A stretch of 7,721 nt of DNA from Alphaproteobacteria bacterium (GCA_027485005.1 JAIXRX010000043.1:1-7721); one strand, 5' to 3'; shown: positions 1-6,400, counted from the first letter of the stretch. Notes: a model not told the origin generated them from the sequence alone. Numbers and translations are program-made.

Positions 1-74
1 CCGCCCGTGATGAGGCCGATAATGACCAGCACAATGGCAAGCTCCACCAATGAAAAGCCTTTTTGATAACGCAC
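1..74 (-). CDS. type IV pilin-like (pseudopilin) protein, N-terminal fragment, cut by window edge
   Basis: Only the N-terminus is inside the window. Read on the minus strand it gives a short basic leader ending in QKG, then FSLVELAIVLVIIGL. This is the class III signal of type IV pilins and type II secretion pseudopilins: prepilin peptidase cuts between G and F, and the E at mature position 5 is present. The hydrophobic stretch would form the N-terminal helix that anchors the subunit in the inner membrane before assembly. I chose GTG at 74-72 because AAGGGGG lies 5 nt upstream. An ATG at 89-87 is in frame, would add five residues and has no visible ribosome binding site. The gene lies downstream of the ubiquinone hydroxylase on the same strand. 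Which pilin or pseudopilin it is cannot be told from about 25 residues; the signature itself is unmistakable. Confidence 0.8.
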   Translation of the reverse strand, partial: MRYQKGFSLVELAIVLVIIGLITG

Positions 75-136
75 CGATACCCCCTTCATTTACTGGTTCA
101 GTCTAACGTGAAGCACGAAAGAAGTAAACTAAACCC

Positions 137-1363
137 CTACAATCTTTCGCCTTTGAGTAGGCGTGGGGCGTTTTTACTGGCCAGACCCATAGCATATTGC
201 ATGGCGCGGCGCTTGAGCGGGGCCAGACGCTCGAAGATCCCTAGGCCTAGATTTCGAACGACCTTAATCGGCCAGATATGGTTGGAGAAAAGGCGATTCA
301 GGCCATCAGTCGCGGCGAGCATAACGATTGCCTCGCGTTTGCGCGTGCGATTGTAACGCGCGAGCACATCTGCGGCGCCCACGTCCAAGCCCAGTTGCGC
401 GGCTTCCCGCAATAATTCTAGCAGCACCGCTAAATCGCGGTAGCCCAGATTCACGCCTTGGCCCGCAATCGGGTGCACGGCATGCGCGGTGTCTCCCACT
501 AATACGGCGCGGCCAATGGCGTAGCTGCTGGCTTGCTGCAAAATGAGGGGGTAGGAAAAACGTGGGGTGAGGTTGGAAATTTCACCATATGATTCACCAA
601 GCCGTGCCTTAACTTCGGCAATAAATTGCGCGTCTGGCAGGGTGAGAGCCGCTGCTGCCGCGGCATTTGGTTCGGTCCAAACAATCGCGCTCTTATGGCC
701 GCCCTGCATGGGCAGTGCGGCAAACGGCCCTGCGGGGAAAAAGCGCTCCAGCGCCAAGCCGTTATGGGGTTTGGAATGTTCGAGCGTAAAGACAATCGCG
801 GTTTGGCCATATTCCCATTTTTTCACCTGCACGCCTAATTGCTCGCGCAATTTGGAAAATTTGCCGTCGGCGACAACGAGCAATTTGCCTTGTAAGGTGC
901 GGCCATCCGCAAGGGACACGCTAGCATGGGCGGCGCTTTGTTTCATGCTCTCCACTTCCACAGGCGCGATAAGTTCAATATTCTTGTACTGCGTGATGGC
1001 CTTGGCCAGCGCCATACGCGTGTAGCGGTTTTCAACCATATGCCCCATCGGCACACCACCACCGTCTTGATGCGAGAAATGCGCGGCGGAAGGTATATTC
1101 TCTTCACAGACAAGGATGTTTAAAATCGGCTCGCCATATGGCGCAATGTCTGGCCAGACACCAAGGCCAGAAAGAATATTCTGCGTGGCATAAGAAAGCG
1201 CCGAAACGCGGCCATCAAAATCAGGCAAAGCTTGGGCATCGAGCGCAATGCGCTCCACCACCACCACCTGCAAATGGAGTTGTGCAAGCCCAACCGCCGC
1301 GGCCAGACCAACAAGGCCTCCGCCAACGACGATGGCATCATAGGATTGTGTGTTGTGTGACAT
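137..1363 (-). CDS. UbiH/UbiF/VisC/COQ6-family FAD-dependent ubiquinone biosynthesis hydroxylase
   Basis: A 408-residue group A flavoprotein monooxygenase, normal length for the family. By family knowledge these enzymes hydroxylate the aromatic ring of polyprenylated ubiquinone precursors using NAD(P)H and O2, at the inner membrane or in a soluble Ubi complex. Visible motifs: the Rossmann FAD loop GGGLVG at residues 14-19 with acidic E37 ending the second strand; DGRVSALS at 50-57, typical of the Ubi hydroxylases; ADG at 165-167 (the DG motif); GDTAH at 290-294; and HPIAGQGVNLG at 297-307, the family signature around the flavin. ATG at 1363 is preceded by AAGGAA with 7 nt spacing. It is divergent from xth, with the pilin-like gene 62 bp downstream. 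No catalytic motif is missing. The ring position it hydroxylates (UbiH, UbiF, UbiI or UbiL type) cannot be read from motifs, so I give no symbol. Confidence 0.93.
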   Translation of the reverse strand: MSHNTQSYDAIVVGGGLVGLAAAVGLAQLHLQVVVVERIALDAQALPDFDGRVSALSYATQNILSGLGVWPDIAPYGEPILNILVCEENIPSAAHFSHQDGGGVPMGHMVENRYTRMALAKAITQYKNIELIAPVEVESMKQSAAHASVSLADGRTLQGKLLVVADGKFSKLREQLGVQVKKWEYGQTAIVFTLEHSKPHNGLALERFFPAGPFAALPMQGGHKSAIVWTEPNAAAAAALTLPDAQFIAEVKARLGESYGEISNLTPRFSYPLILQQASSYAIGRAVLVGDTAHAVHPIAGQGVNLGYRDLAVLLELLREAAQLGLDVGAADVLARYNRTRKREAIVMLAATDGLNRLFSNHIWPIKVVRNLGLGIFERLAPLKRRAMQYAMGLASKNAPRLLKGERL

Positions 1364-1428
1364 GTCTTTTCCTTGTGTTTATGAGGAGTGTTTAGCATAA
1401 GGAAAGAAACTTGCGAAGGACTTGCTTC
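1364..1428. promoter_or_regulatory. divergent intergenic region between the hydroxylase and xth
   Basis: The 65 bp between the two divergent start codons must hold control signals for both genes unless one is read from further away. Ribosome binding sites are visible at both ends: AAGGAA on the minus strand at about 1369-1374, and AAGGA on the plus strand at 1415-1419. A plus-strand TTGTGT (1373-1378) and CATAAG (1396-1401), 17 nt apart, could be weak -35 and -10 boxes for xth. The match is poor and I would not rely on it. No operator-like palindrome stands out. Confidence 0.35.
1415..1419 (+). promoter_or_regulatory. ribosome binding site that sets the xth start
   Basis: AAGGA lies 9 nt before ATG at 1429. 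It favours this ATG over the in-frame TTG at 1411, which would add six residues (MRRTCF) ahead of the conserved exonuclease III N-terminus. The TTG has its own GGAAAG upstream, so it is not fully excluded. Confidence 0.6.
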
Positions 1429-2226
1429 ATGTCAAACCCGATTCAATTGGTGAGCTGGAATATTAACTCGGTGCGCTTACGCTTGCCGCTGATTAAAAAG
1501 CTGACGGAGACGCGGCGCGTGGACGTGTTGTGCCTGCAAGAAACCAAGGTGATGGACGAGCTTTTCCCTGCGGATGACTTGCGTGCAATGGGTTTTGAAC
1601 ACTTAGCCTTTGCTGGCCAAAAAAGCTATAATGGGGTGGCGATTTTGTCTAAAATCCCCCTCAAAAACATTGAAAATTGGCAGGTGGCTGGGTTTGACGA
1701 CAAGCGCCATATCAGCGCCGAACTGCCCAATGGCACACGGCTACATAATTTTTATGTGCCAGCTGGCGGGGATATTCCGGATATAGAGTTAAACCCCAAA
1801 TTTGACCATAAGCTGAAGTTTTTGGCGGCGATGACCGACTGGTCCAAGGCTTTAGACGCTACGCAAAAGCAAATTATTGTCGGGGATTTTAACATTGCGC
1901 CCCATGAGCAGGATGTATGGTCGCATAAGCAATTACTTAAAGTAGTAAGCCACACCCCGATAGAAACGGACGGTCTCAAAGCGCTGCAAGCGCATGGCTG
2001 GATTGACACCCACCGCGAGTTTACGCCGCTCACTGAAAAGCTTTATAGCTGGTGGAGCTATCGTGGTCAGGATTGGGATGCGAGCGACCGTGGCCGCCGC
2101 CTTGACCATATCTGGCTGACTGCCCCGCTGAAAGACACGCTGAAAGAAGCGTGGATTTTGCGCGAAGCGCGCGGCTGGGAACAACCCTCCGACCATGTGC
2201 CGATTGGCGTGGGGTTGGGATTATAG
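1429..2226 (+). CDS. xth: exodeoxyribonuclease III (Xth, EEP superfamily)
   Basis: A 265-residue endonuclease/exonuclease/phosphatase-fold enzyme, close to the usual 255-270. By family knowledge it is a Mg-dependent enzyme that cuts DNA at abasic sites and removes 3'-blocking groups and 3' nucleotides during base excision repair in the cytoplasm. Visible motifs in order: SWNINSVRLR (9-18), LCLQETK (34-40) with metal-binding E38, YNGVAILS (67-74), Y109, GDFNIAP (152-158) with D153 and N155, YSWWSYRG (206-213), RRLDHIWLT (223-231), and the C-terminal SDHVP (254-258) with the D255-H256 pair. All catalytic residues are present. The WW-YRG and RRLDHIW stretches separate it from other EEP members such as sphingomyelinases. 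The start rests on the AAGGA 9 nt upstream. It is divergent from the hydroxylase. No T-tract terminator is seen directly after it; the structured repeats begin 5 nt past the stop codon. Confidence 0.95.
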   Translation: MSNPIQLVSWNINSVRLRLPLIKKLTETRRVDVLCLQETKVMDELFPADDLRAMGFEHLAFAGQKSYNGVAILSKIPLKNIENWQVAGFDDKRHISAELPNGTRLHNFYVPAGGDIPDIELNPKFDHKLKFLAAMTDWSKALDATQKQIIVGDFNIAPHEQDVWSHKQLLKVVSHTPIETDGLKALQAHGWIDTHREFTPLTEKLYSWWSYRGQDWDASDRGRRLDHIWLTAPLKDTLKEAWILREARGWEQPSDHVPIGVGLGL

Positions 2227-2230
2227 CGTT

Positions 2231-2296
2231 TTCATCCCTTTGCGCCTGCTTGCGCTTAGATGAGAAGGGCTCAAGGCTGAATCGGCCTACTGCCTT
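2231..2296 (+). repeat. structured tandem repeat, copy 1
   Basis: The 3' part, GCTCAAGGCTGAATCGGCCT plus ACTG (2269-2292), is identical over 24 nt to 2343-2366. The 5' part is only similar to copy 2 but can fold the same way. TTCATC (2231-2236) pairs with GATGAG (2259-2264), and GCGC (2242-2245) pairs with GCGC (2252-2255) around the loop CTGCTT. At the 3' end AAGGC (2273-2277) can pair with GCCTT (2292-2296). No T-run follows, so it is not a standard rho-independent terminator for xth. Confidence 0.7.
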
Positions 2297-2303
2297 TATC
2301 CAT

Positions 2304-2371
2304 TTGCTTCCTTTCGGCGCTACTTCGCCTCACATGAAGCGAGCTCAAGGCTGAATCGGCCTACTGGCCTT
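2304..2371 (+). repeat. structured tandem repeat, copy 2
   Basis: This begins about 74 nt after copy 1. TTGCTTC (2304-2310) pairs with GAAGCGA (2336-2342) with one G-U pair. GGCG (2316-2319) pairs with CGCC (2326-2329) around the loop CTACTT, one base different from copy 1. The identical 24-nt core is at 2343-2366, and AAGGC (2347-2351) can pair with GCCTT (2367-2371). The stems differ in sequence from copy 1 but keep their pairing. Confidence 0.7.
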
Positions 2372-2492
2372 TGGGGGGCGCTTGCAAAATGAGCGAGAAA
2401 ATAATGACCTTAATATATGTGTAAAAGTGAAAGTATTTTTGCCACAAATTTAACCATTTATGCAAGATAACAAAATAAAACAATTGGTTAGT

Positions 2493-2513
2493 GGTCGGCG
2501 GTTGGCGCCGGCC
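2493..2513 (+). other. GC-rich hairpin in the AT-rich leader of the DUF2336 cluster
   Basis: GGTCGGCG (2493-2500) pairs with CGCCGGCC (2506-2513): 8 pairs including one G-U, with the loop GTTGG. It stands alone in otherwise AT-rich DNA, about 50 bp upstream of the promoter-like box. The T-run (from about 2531) is some 17 nt past the stem, too far for a standard intrinsic terminator. It may be a protein-binding site or a weak terminator for transcription coming from xth. Confidence 0.45.
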
Positions 2514-2558
2514 CTTCTAAGAAACTTTGCTTTTTTATTATATTTCATTAAAATTGCT

Positions 2559-2591
2559 CATAAAAAATTAACCTTTCTGTGTCAGTATAAA
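2559..2591 (+). promoter_or_regulatory. putative promoter box upstream of the DUF2336 cluster
   Basis: CATAAAAAATTAAC (2559-2572) and AGTATAAA (2584-2591) are separated by 11 nt. The same two blocks, with one mismatch and 8 nt between them, occur at 6448-6477 ahead of the next transcription unit. TATAAA resembles a -10 box; the spacing to TTAACC is too short for an ordinary sigma-70 -35. From TATAAA to the ATG is 39 nt. The call rests on the repeat and the position only. Confidence 0.45.
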
Positions 2592-2630
2592 GGATGAAGG
2601 CATACACAAAAAACGCAGGAGGGCAGACAC

Positions 2631-3773
2631 ATGTCCAAGAAAAAGATTACGATTACCAGCGAAGATATTGTTCGATTGCAAACTGAACGCTCCCCAGAGG
2701 CGCGCGCAGGCTTGATCGAAAAGATTGCTGAGAGCTACACGGACGGGCTGCTTAATGAGCGCGAAACGGCGCTTGCTAACGAAATTTTCCGCATTCTGAT
2801 GAATGATGCTGAAACGCTGGTGCGCAGAACCTTAAGCGAAAGCATGAAGCAATCGGCGGATTTGCCGCATGATATTGCCATGAAGCTAGCGCGCGATATT
2901 GAAGATGTAGCAACTCCAATTCTGGAGCACTCCATGGCGCTCATGGAAGATGATTTAATTGAAATTGTGCGCTCAACAGGGCTGGTGGCTATTTTGACCT
3001 CAGTGGCCAAACGTAAATCCGTGTCGGCGGATTTATCACATGCCTTGCTACAAAAGCGCGAGCATGAAGTATTCAGCGCGTTGTTTGCAAACCGTGGCGC
3101 AACGATTCGTGAGTCGGATATTGATATGGTGCTGCAAGATATTAAAGGCGACGATTCTTTGCTCAACACGCTAATTCAACGCGGCGATCTTTCGCTTCGT
3201 TTGGTAGAAAAGATGTTTGTGATGGCGTCTGATGATGTGAAAAAAGTGCTAACGGGCAAATATCATTTGACCCAGCATGTGGCCGAAGAAAGTGCCGCAG
3301 AAGTGCTTGAGATGATAACGCTTGGCATGGCCGACCAAAGCACCCATGCTAAAAGCTTGGAAAGTTTAGTAGATGAGCTTTATGAGCAAGAGCGCTTATC
3401 TTTTTCGATGGTAGTACGTGCTCTTTGTTTAGGCAAACTATCGTTCTTTGAAAATGCGATGGCAAAGCTGGCGGGCATCCCTTTGTTGCATGCCAAAATT
3501 CTTATTTTGGACCCAGGTGCACATGGTTTTCGCTCTTTGTATGATAAAACCGATTTGCCACAAGGCTTCTACCCGGCGGTGAAAGCCCTTCTTGAGGTGA
3601 CTATGGAAGAAACGCAACAGGGGCGCTACCGAATGCAAGACCTACCCCAACGGATGATTGAACGCATCAACGCGAAAGGCTATGATGAGGAAATTGAGCA
3701 TCTCGATTTCATCACAGCAGCCATAGGACGCGCGTTGCATGACAACTCCAATCTCCAATCTAAACAACACTAA
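2631..3773 (+). CDS. DUF2336 domain-containing protein (first of a tandem pair)
   Basis: A 380-residue protein that I recognise by its sequence pattern as DUF2336, a family of unknown function found mainly in Alphaproteobacteria. It has no signal peptide or membrane segment and looks almost wholly alpha-helical, like a HEAT-type helical repeat; cytoplasmic location is inferred. Family-like stretches: SPEARAGLIEKIAESY near residue 21, ANEIFRILMNDAETLVRRTL near 49, LPHDIAMKLARDIEDVATPIL near 78, DDLIEIVR near 106, and a C-terminal block from residue 264 (ALCLGKLSFFENAMAKLAGIP, then GFRSLYDKTDLP). No catalytic motif is evident, so a scaffold or binding role is more likely than an enzyme. ATG is preceded by a near-perfect AGGAGGG 7 nt away. 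Its last 35 nt overlap the second DUF2336 gene, and it is probably the first gene of the cluster. Confidence 0.88.
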   Translation: MSKKKITITSEDIVRLQTERSPEARAGLIEKIAESYTDGLLNERETALANEIFRILMNDAETLVRRTLSESMKQSADLPHDIAMKLARDIEDVATPILEHSMALMEDDLIEIVRSTGLVAILTSVAKRKSVSADLSHALLQKREHEVFSALFANRGATIRESDIDMVLQDIKGDDSLLNTLIQRGDLSLRLVEKMFVMASDDVKKVLTGKYHLTQHVAEESAAEVLEMITLGMADQSTHAKSLESLVDELYEQERLSFSMVVRALCLGKLSFFENAMAKLAGIPLLHAKILILDPGAHGFRSLYDKTDLPQGFYPAVKALLEVTMEETQQGRYRMQDLPQRMIERINAKGYDEEIEHLDFITAAIGRALHDNSNLQSKQH

Positions 3774-4905
3774 AAAACAAACGCAAAACAGTTCTAAAAC
3801 TGTGGGCCTCTCCGAACAGGATGTGGCCCTTTTGCTGTCTGAAAAATCGTCTGGCGCGCGCCAGCAGGTGGTAGGAAAAATTGCCAAAAGCTATAGCGGG
3901 GAGGATTTTGGCGAGCGCGAAAAAGAAGTGGCTGAACAGATTTTTCGGATGCTGATGAAAGATACCGAAGTCAGTGTGCGCGCGAGTATGGCCGAGGCCC
4001 TCAAAGAAAGTAACCTGCCGAGAGATATTGTGATGCAGATGGCGAATGATGTTGAGCAGGTGGCCTTGCCAGTATTGCAATCGTCGCAGTCGCTTTCGGA
4101 TTATGACTTGATGCAGGTGATTGAGAAAAAAGGCGAGCTTTCGCGCTTGATGGCGATTGCTCAGCGCGAGCAGGTGAATGAGCGAGTGAGCGGTGCGTTG
4201 GTAGAAACAGGGCAGCAGGCGGTGGTGTCGGTGTTGGTGCAAAATGATGGCGCAAAAATCTCTGAAAAATCGATGACTACTATTATTGAGGAATATCAAG
4301 ATCAGAACGATATTATGGCGGGGATGGTGGCACGCCAAGAGCTTCCTGCGGGCATCGCCTTGCGAATGGTAACCATGGTATCGGACGAGCTAGCTGCTCA
4401 ATTGCGCGCCCGTGCACAACTTAGTGTTGAACAGGCGCACCTGCAGGCAGATCAAGCGCGTGAAGCGGTGACGCTGAAAATTATTAAAGATAGTGCGCCG
4501 CAAGAAACGCCAGCCCAGGAAATGGTGGATGAATTGGCGGGCGCTGAAAAGCTTTCACCGTCAATTATCTTAGGCGCGCTGTGCCGCGGCAATTTGCCGT
4601 TCTTTGAAATGGCGCTGGCGAAATTGGCCGAAATTCCACTTAAAAATGCAAAAATGCTGATTCACGATAAAAGTGGGCTTGGCTTTGCAAAGCTCTATGA
4701 AAAAACAGGCCTGCCCGAGAGCATGAAAGACGCAACGCGCATCACTATGCAGGTCATTAAAATGTTGCTGGAAGAAGGAAAAAAACCTGGGAGCAATCAT
4801 TTTGCCAATGAAGCGGTTGGGCATATTTTGCGGTTATCTAAAGGTCAGGAAATCGACAATCTTTCTTATATTATTGCGCTGATTCGTCAGCATGCTGGCA
4901 AATGA
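3739..4905 (+). CDS. DUF2336 domain-containing protein (second of a tandem pair)
   Basis: A 388-residue paralogue of the upstream gene, aligning along most of its length. Shared stretches include EQIFRMLMKDTEVSVRASM, LPRDIVMQMANDVEQVALPVL and, from residue 280, ALCRGNLPFFEMALAKLAEIP followed by GFAKLYEKTGLP. It differs by a polar N/T/Q/S-rich N-terminus of about 27 residues ahead of GLSEQDV and by a charged, Gln/Glu-rich middle (about 212-265) that may form a longer helix. No signal peptide or membrane segment is seen. ATG at 3739 lies inside the end of the first gene (35-nt overlap), with AGGA 10 nt upstream. Its TGA overlaps the yejB ATG as ATGA, so translation of all three is probably coupled. 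The divergence between the pair suggests an old duplication and possibly a heteromeric complex. Function unknown. Confidence 0.87.
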   Translation: MTTPISNLNNTKKQTQNSSKTVGLSEQDVALLLSEKSSGARQQVVGKIAKSYSGEDFGEREKEVAEQIFRMLMKDTEVSVRASMAEALKESNLPRDIVMQMANDVEQVALPVLQSSQSLSDYDLMQVIEKKGELSRLMAIAQREQVNERVSGALVETGQQAVVSVLVQNDGAKISEKSMTTIIEEYQDQNDIMAGMVARQELPAGIALRMVTMVSDELAAQLRARAQLSVEQAHLQADQAREAVTLKIIKDSAPQETPAQEMVDELAGAEKLSPSIILGALCRGNLPFFEMALAKLAEIPLKNAKMLIHDKSGLGFAKLYEKTGLPESMKDATRITMQVIKMLLEEGKKPGSNHFANEAVGHILRLSKGQEIDNLSYIIALIRQHAGK

Positions 4906-6002
4906 CGCTGTATATTTTTAAGCGCCTTGGTCTAATGGTGCCGACCTTGCTCGGCATTTTATTGCTGAATTTTGTCATCGTGCAGGCTGCACCCGGTGGG
5001 CCAGTTGAACGGACCATTGCCGCGCTACGGGGCCACCAGACGGATGCAACGGCGCGAGCAGGGGCGGCGGGTTCTTCCGACGCGACCAAAACCGCCAGCC
5101 AAACCCAGAAAGCAGGCGCCGACAGCGCCTATCGCGGCAGCCAAGGCATTGACCCCGAGATTGTGACCGAGCTGAACCGCTTATATGGTTTTGACAAACC
5201 CATGCATGAGCGATTTTTCACCATGCTTTCCAATTATGCTCGCGGTGATTTTGGCCAAAGCTATTTTCGCGACGCGTCAGTGATCTCACTGATTGCCGAA
5301 AAAATGCCGGTGTCGCTTTCTTTGGGCATCTGGAGCACCTTGCTGATTTACCTGATTGCGGTGCCGCTGGGCGTGGCCAAAGCCTTGCGTGACGGCAGCC
5401 GATTCGACACAGTTTCAACGCTGATATTGGTGGTGGGTTATGCGGTGCCCAGCTTCTTGCTCGCCATGCTGCTGATTCAAGTTTTTGCCAGTGGCAATGT
5501 GGTGGCGTGGTTCCCCTTGCGCGGCTTGACCAGCCCAGAATTTGAAAGTTTTTCGACGTTCGGAAAGATTCTGGATTATGCGTGGCACATGGTGTTGCCG
5601 ACGCTGGCCTTGGTGGTGTCTGGCCTTGCGGGGTTGGTGATTTTGACCAAAAACAGCCTGCTGGACGAGGTGCATAAACAATATGTGCTGGTGGCGCGCG
5701 CGAAAGGTCTGTCCGAATCGCAAGCTTTGTGGCGGCATGTCTTTCGCAATGCCATGCTGCTCGTGATTGCGGGCTTTCCAGCGGCACTGCTGGGCATGTT
5801 GTTCACTAGCTCGCTGCTGATTGAGGTCATGTTCTCGCTGGATGGCTTGGGGCTGCTCGGCTTTGAATCCGCTATGAACCGTGACTATCCGGTGATGTTC
5901 GGCACACTCTTCATCTTCACCCTGCTGGGGTTACTGCTGAAATTGTTGGGGGATGTGATGTACTGTTGGATCGACCCACGCATTGATTTTGAAGGGCGTT
6001 AA
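4902..6002 (+). CDS. yejB: YejB-like ABC peptide/microcin C transporter permease
   Basis: A 366-residue inner-membrane permease of the binding-protein-dependent (DppB/OppB) class, close in length and wording to E. coli YejB (364 residues). By family knowledge YejABEF imports peptides and microcin C, with YejB and YejE forming the channel, YejF the ATPase and YejA the periplasmic binding protein. About six membrane segments are visible (near 9-28, 138-158, 172-195, 230-250, 286-308, 332-350). YejB hallmarks are VQAAPGGPVE (27-36), the YRGSQGIDPE stretch after an Ala/Gly/Thr-rich loop (44-76), LTKNSLLDEV (248-257), RNAMLLVIAGFPA (282-294), IEVMFSLDGLGLLG (307-320), RDYPVMFGTL (327-336) and the C-terminus DPRIDFEGR. 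The EAA loop that contacts the ATPase is about 264-290 (ARAKGLSESQ). There is little ribosome binding sequence; the start overlaps the previous stop (ATGA). No yejA or yejE adjoins it. Confidence 0.93.
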   Translation: MTLYIFKRLGLMVPTLLGILLLNFVIVQAAPGGPVERTIAALRGHQTDATARAGAAGSSDATKTASQTQKAGADSAYRGSQGIDPEIVTELNRLYGFDKPMHERFFTMLSNYARGDFGQSYFRDASVISLIAEKMPVSLSLGIWSTLLIYLIAVPLGVAKALRDGSRFDTVSTLILVVGYAVPSFLLAMLLIQVFASGNVVAWFPLRGLTSPEFESFSTFGKILDYAWHMVLPTLALVVSGLAGLVILTKNSLLDEVHKQYVLVARAKGLSESQALWRHVFRNAMLLVIAGFPAALLGMLFTSSLLIEVMFSLDGLGLLGFESAMNRDYPVMFGTLFIFTLLGLLLKLLGDVMYCWIDPRIDFEGR

Positions 6003-6089
6003 TGTTTCTTTAAACTAAATATGCCATACTAATTTTGTTTATTTATGTTCAATCAAAAACAAGTCCTCAGAAACACTGGGGCGCACGTT

Positions 6090-6368
6090 ATGAAAAAATT
6101 ATTAGAAAAAATAGACTGGCGGCTAGCTGCTGGTTTTATACTATCACTGGTTGTGGTAGTATTCTTCGCAACCGTTGCACCAATTTCAAAGCTTTGGGGA
6201 ATTGGTTTGGCGTTTGTCGTGATTGGCGCTGTGGGTGGCCTTTTCAAGATGCTCTCGAGTGCCATAGGTGGAGACGGCGAGACTCTTTTAATGGATTCTT
6301 TTGTCGTAGGCTCCATCATATTCGGCTTTATTGCCTTTGTGATAGGTGTGGGCTACCAGCTCTGGTAG
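6090..6368 (+). CDS. small three-helix membrane protein, unknown function
   Basis: A 92-residue protein that I do not recognise. A short basic start (MKKLLEKIDWR) leads into three hydrophobic segments: about 12-31, 37-55 and 71-91. A small polar loop (GGDGE, 60-64) lies between the second and third. This looks like a small integral inner-membrane protein with its N-terminus probably inside. I chose ATG at 6090, with GGGG 8 nt upstream, over the in-frame ATG at 6045. The latter would add 15 polar residues and has only AT-rich sequence before it. It lies 87 bp after yejB on the same strand and just before a strong terminator, so it may be the last gene of the cluster or have its own promoter in the AT-rich gap. 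An overlapping frame at 6035-6385 has cysteine- and arginine-rich composition and is not credible. Confidence 0.7.
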   Translation: MKKLLEKIDWRLAAGFILSLVVVVFFATVAPISKLWGIGLAFVVIGAVGGLFKMLSSAIGGDGETLLMDSFVVGSIIFGFIAFVIGVGYQLW

Positions 6369-6400
6369 GCTTTATGCCTTTTTAGGGGTCCCCCCAGTTT

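Larger units (their letters stand above)
2227..2630. other. 404-bp non-coding region between xth and the DUF2336 cluster
   Basis: No credible gene is seen on either strand. The first part (about 2231-2371) contains two tandem copies of a structured element. The rest (about 2385-2630) is strongly AT-rich, apart from one GC-rich hairpin (2493-2513) and the ribosome binding site AGGAGGG (2617-2623), 7 nt before the first DUF2336 gene. A promoter-like box lies at 2559-2591. An open frame crossing 2227-2354 only extends an out-of-frame reading of the xth end and looks spurious. Confidence 0.75.

Noticed and set aside
107..117. CGTG-AAG-CACG inverted repeat after the hydroxylase gene
   Set aside because: Only a 4-bp stem and no T-run on the minus strand, so it cannot be called a terminator.
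2151..2354. 67-codon frame running from the end of xth into the repeats
   Set aside because: Begins inside xth in the wrong frame and ends in the repeat core; no ribosome binding site.
2449..2573. TTAACC sequences resembling CtrA half-sites upstream of the DUF2336 cluster
   Set aside because: No second TTAA at the 7-nt spacing required for a full site; expected by chance in such AT-rich DNA.
3760..4338. 192-codon open frame on the minus strand inside the second DUF2336 gene
   Set aside because: Lies wholly antisense to a well supported gene; His/Leu/Phe-rich composition and no ribosome binding site make it a shadow.
5218..5787. 189-codon open frame on the minus strand inside yejB
   Set aside because: Antisense to a strongly conserved permease; Arg/Pro/Ser/His-rich composition is typical of a spurious frame.
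6035..6385. 116-codon plus-strand frame overlapping the small membrane protein
   Set aside because: The alternative frame gives a coherent three-helix protein with a better start; this one is Cys/Arg/Trp-rich without structure.
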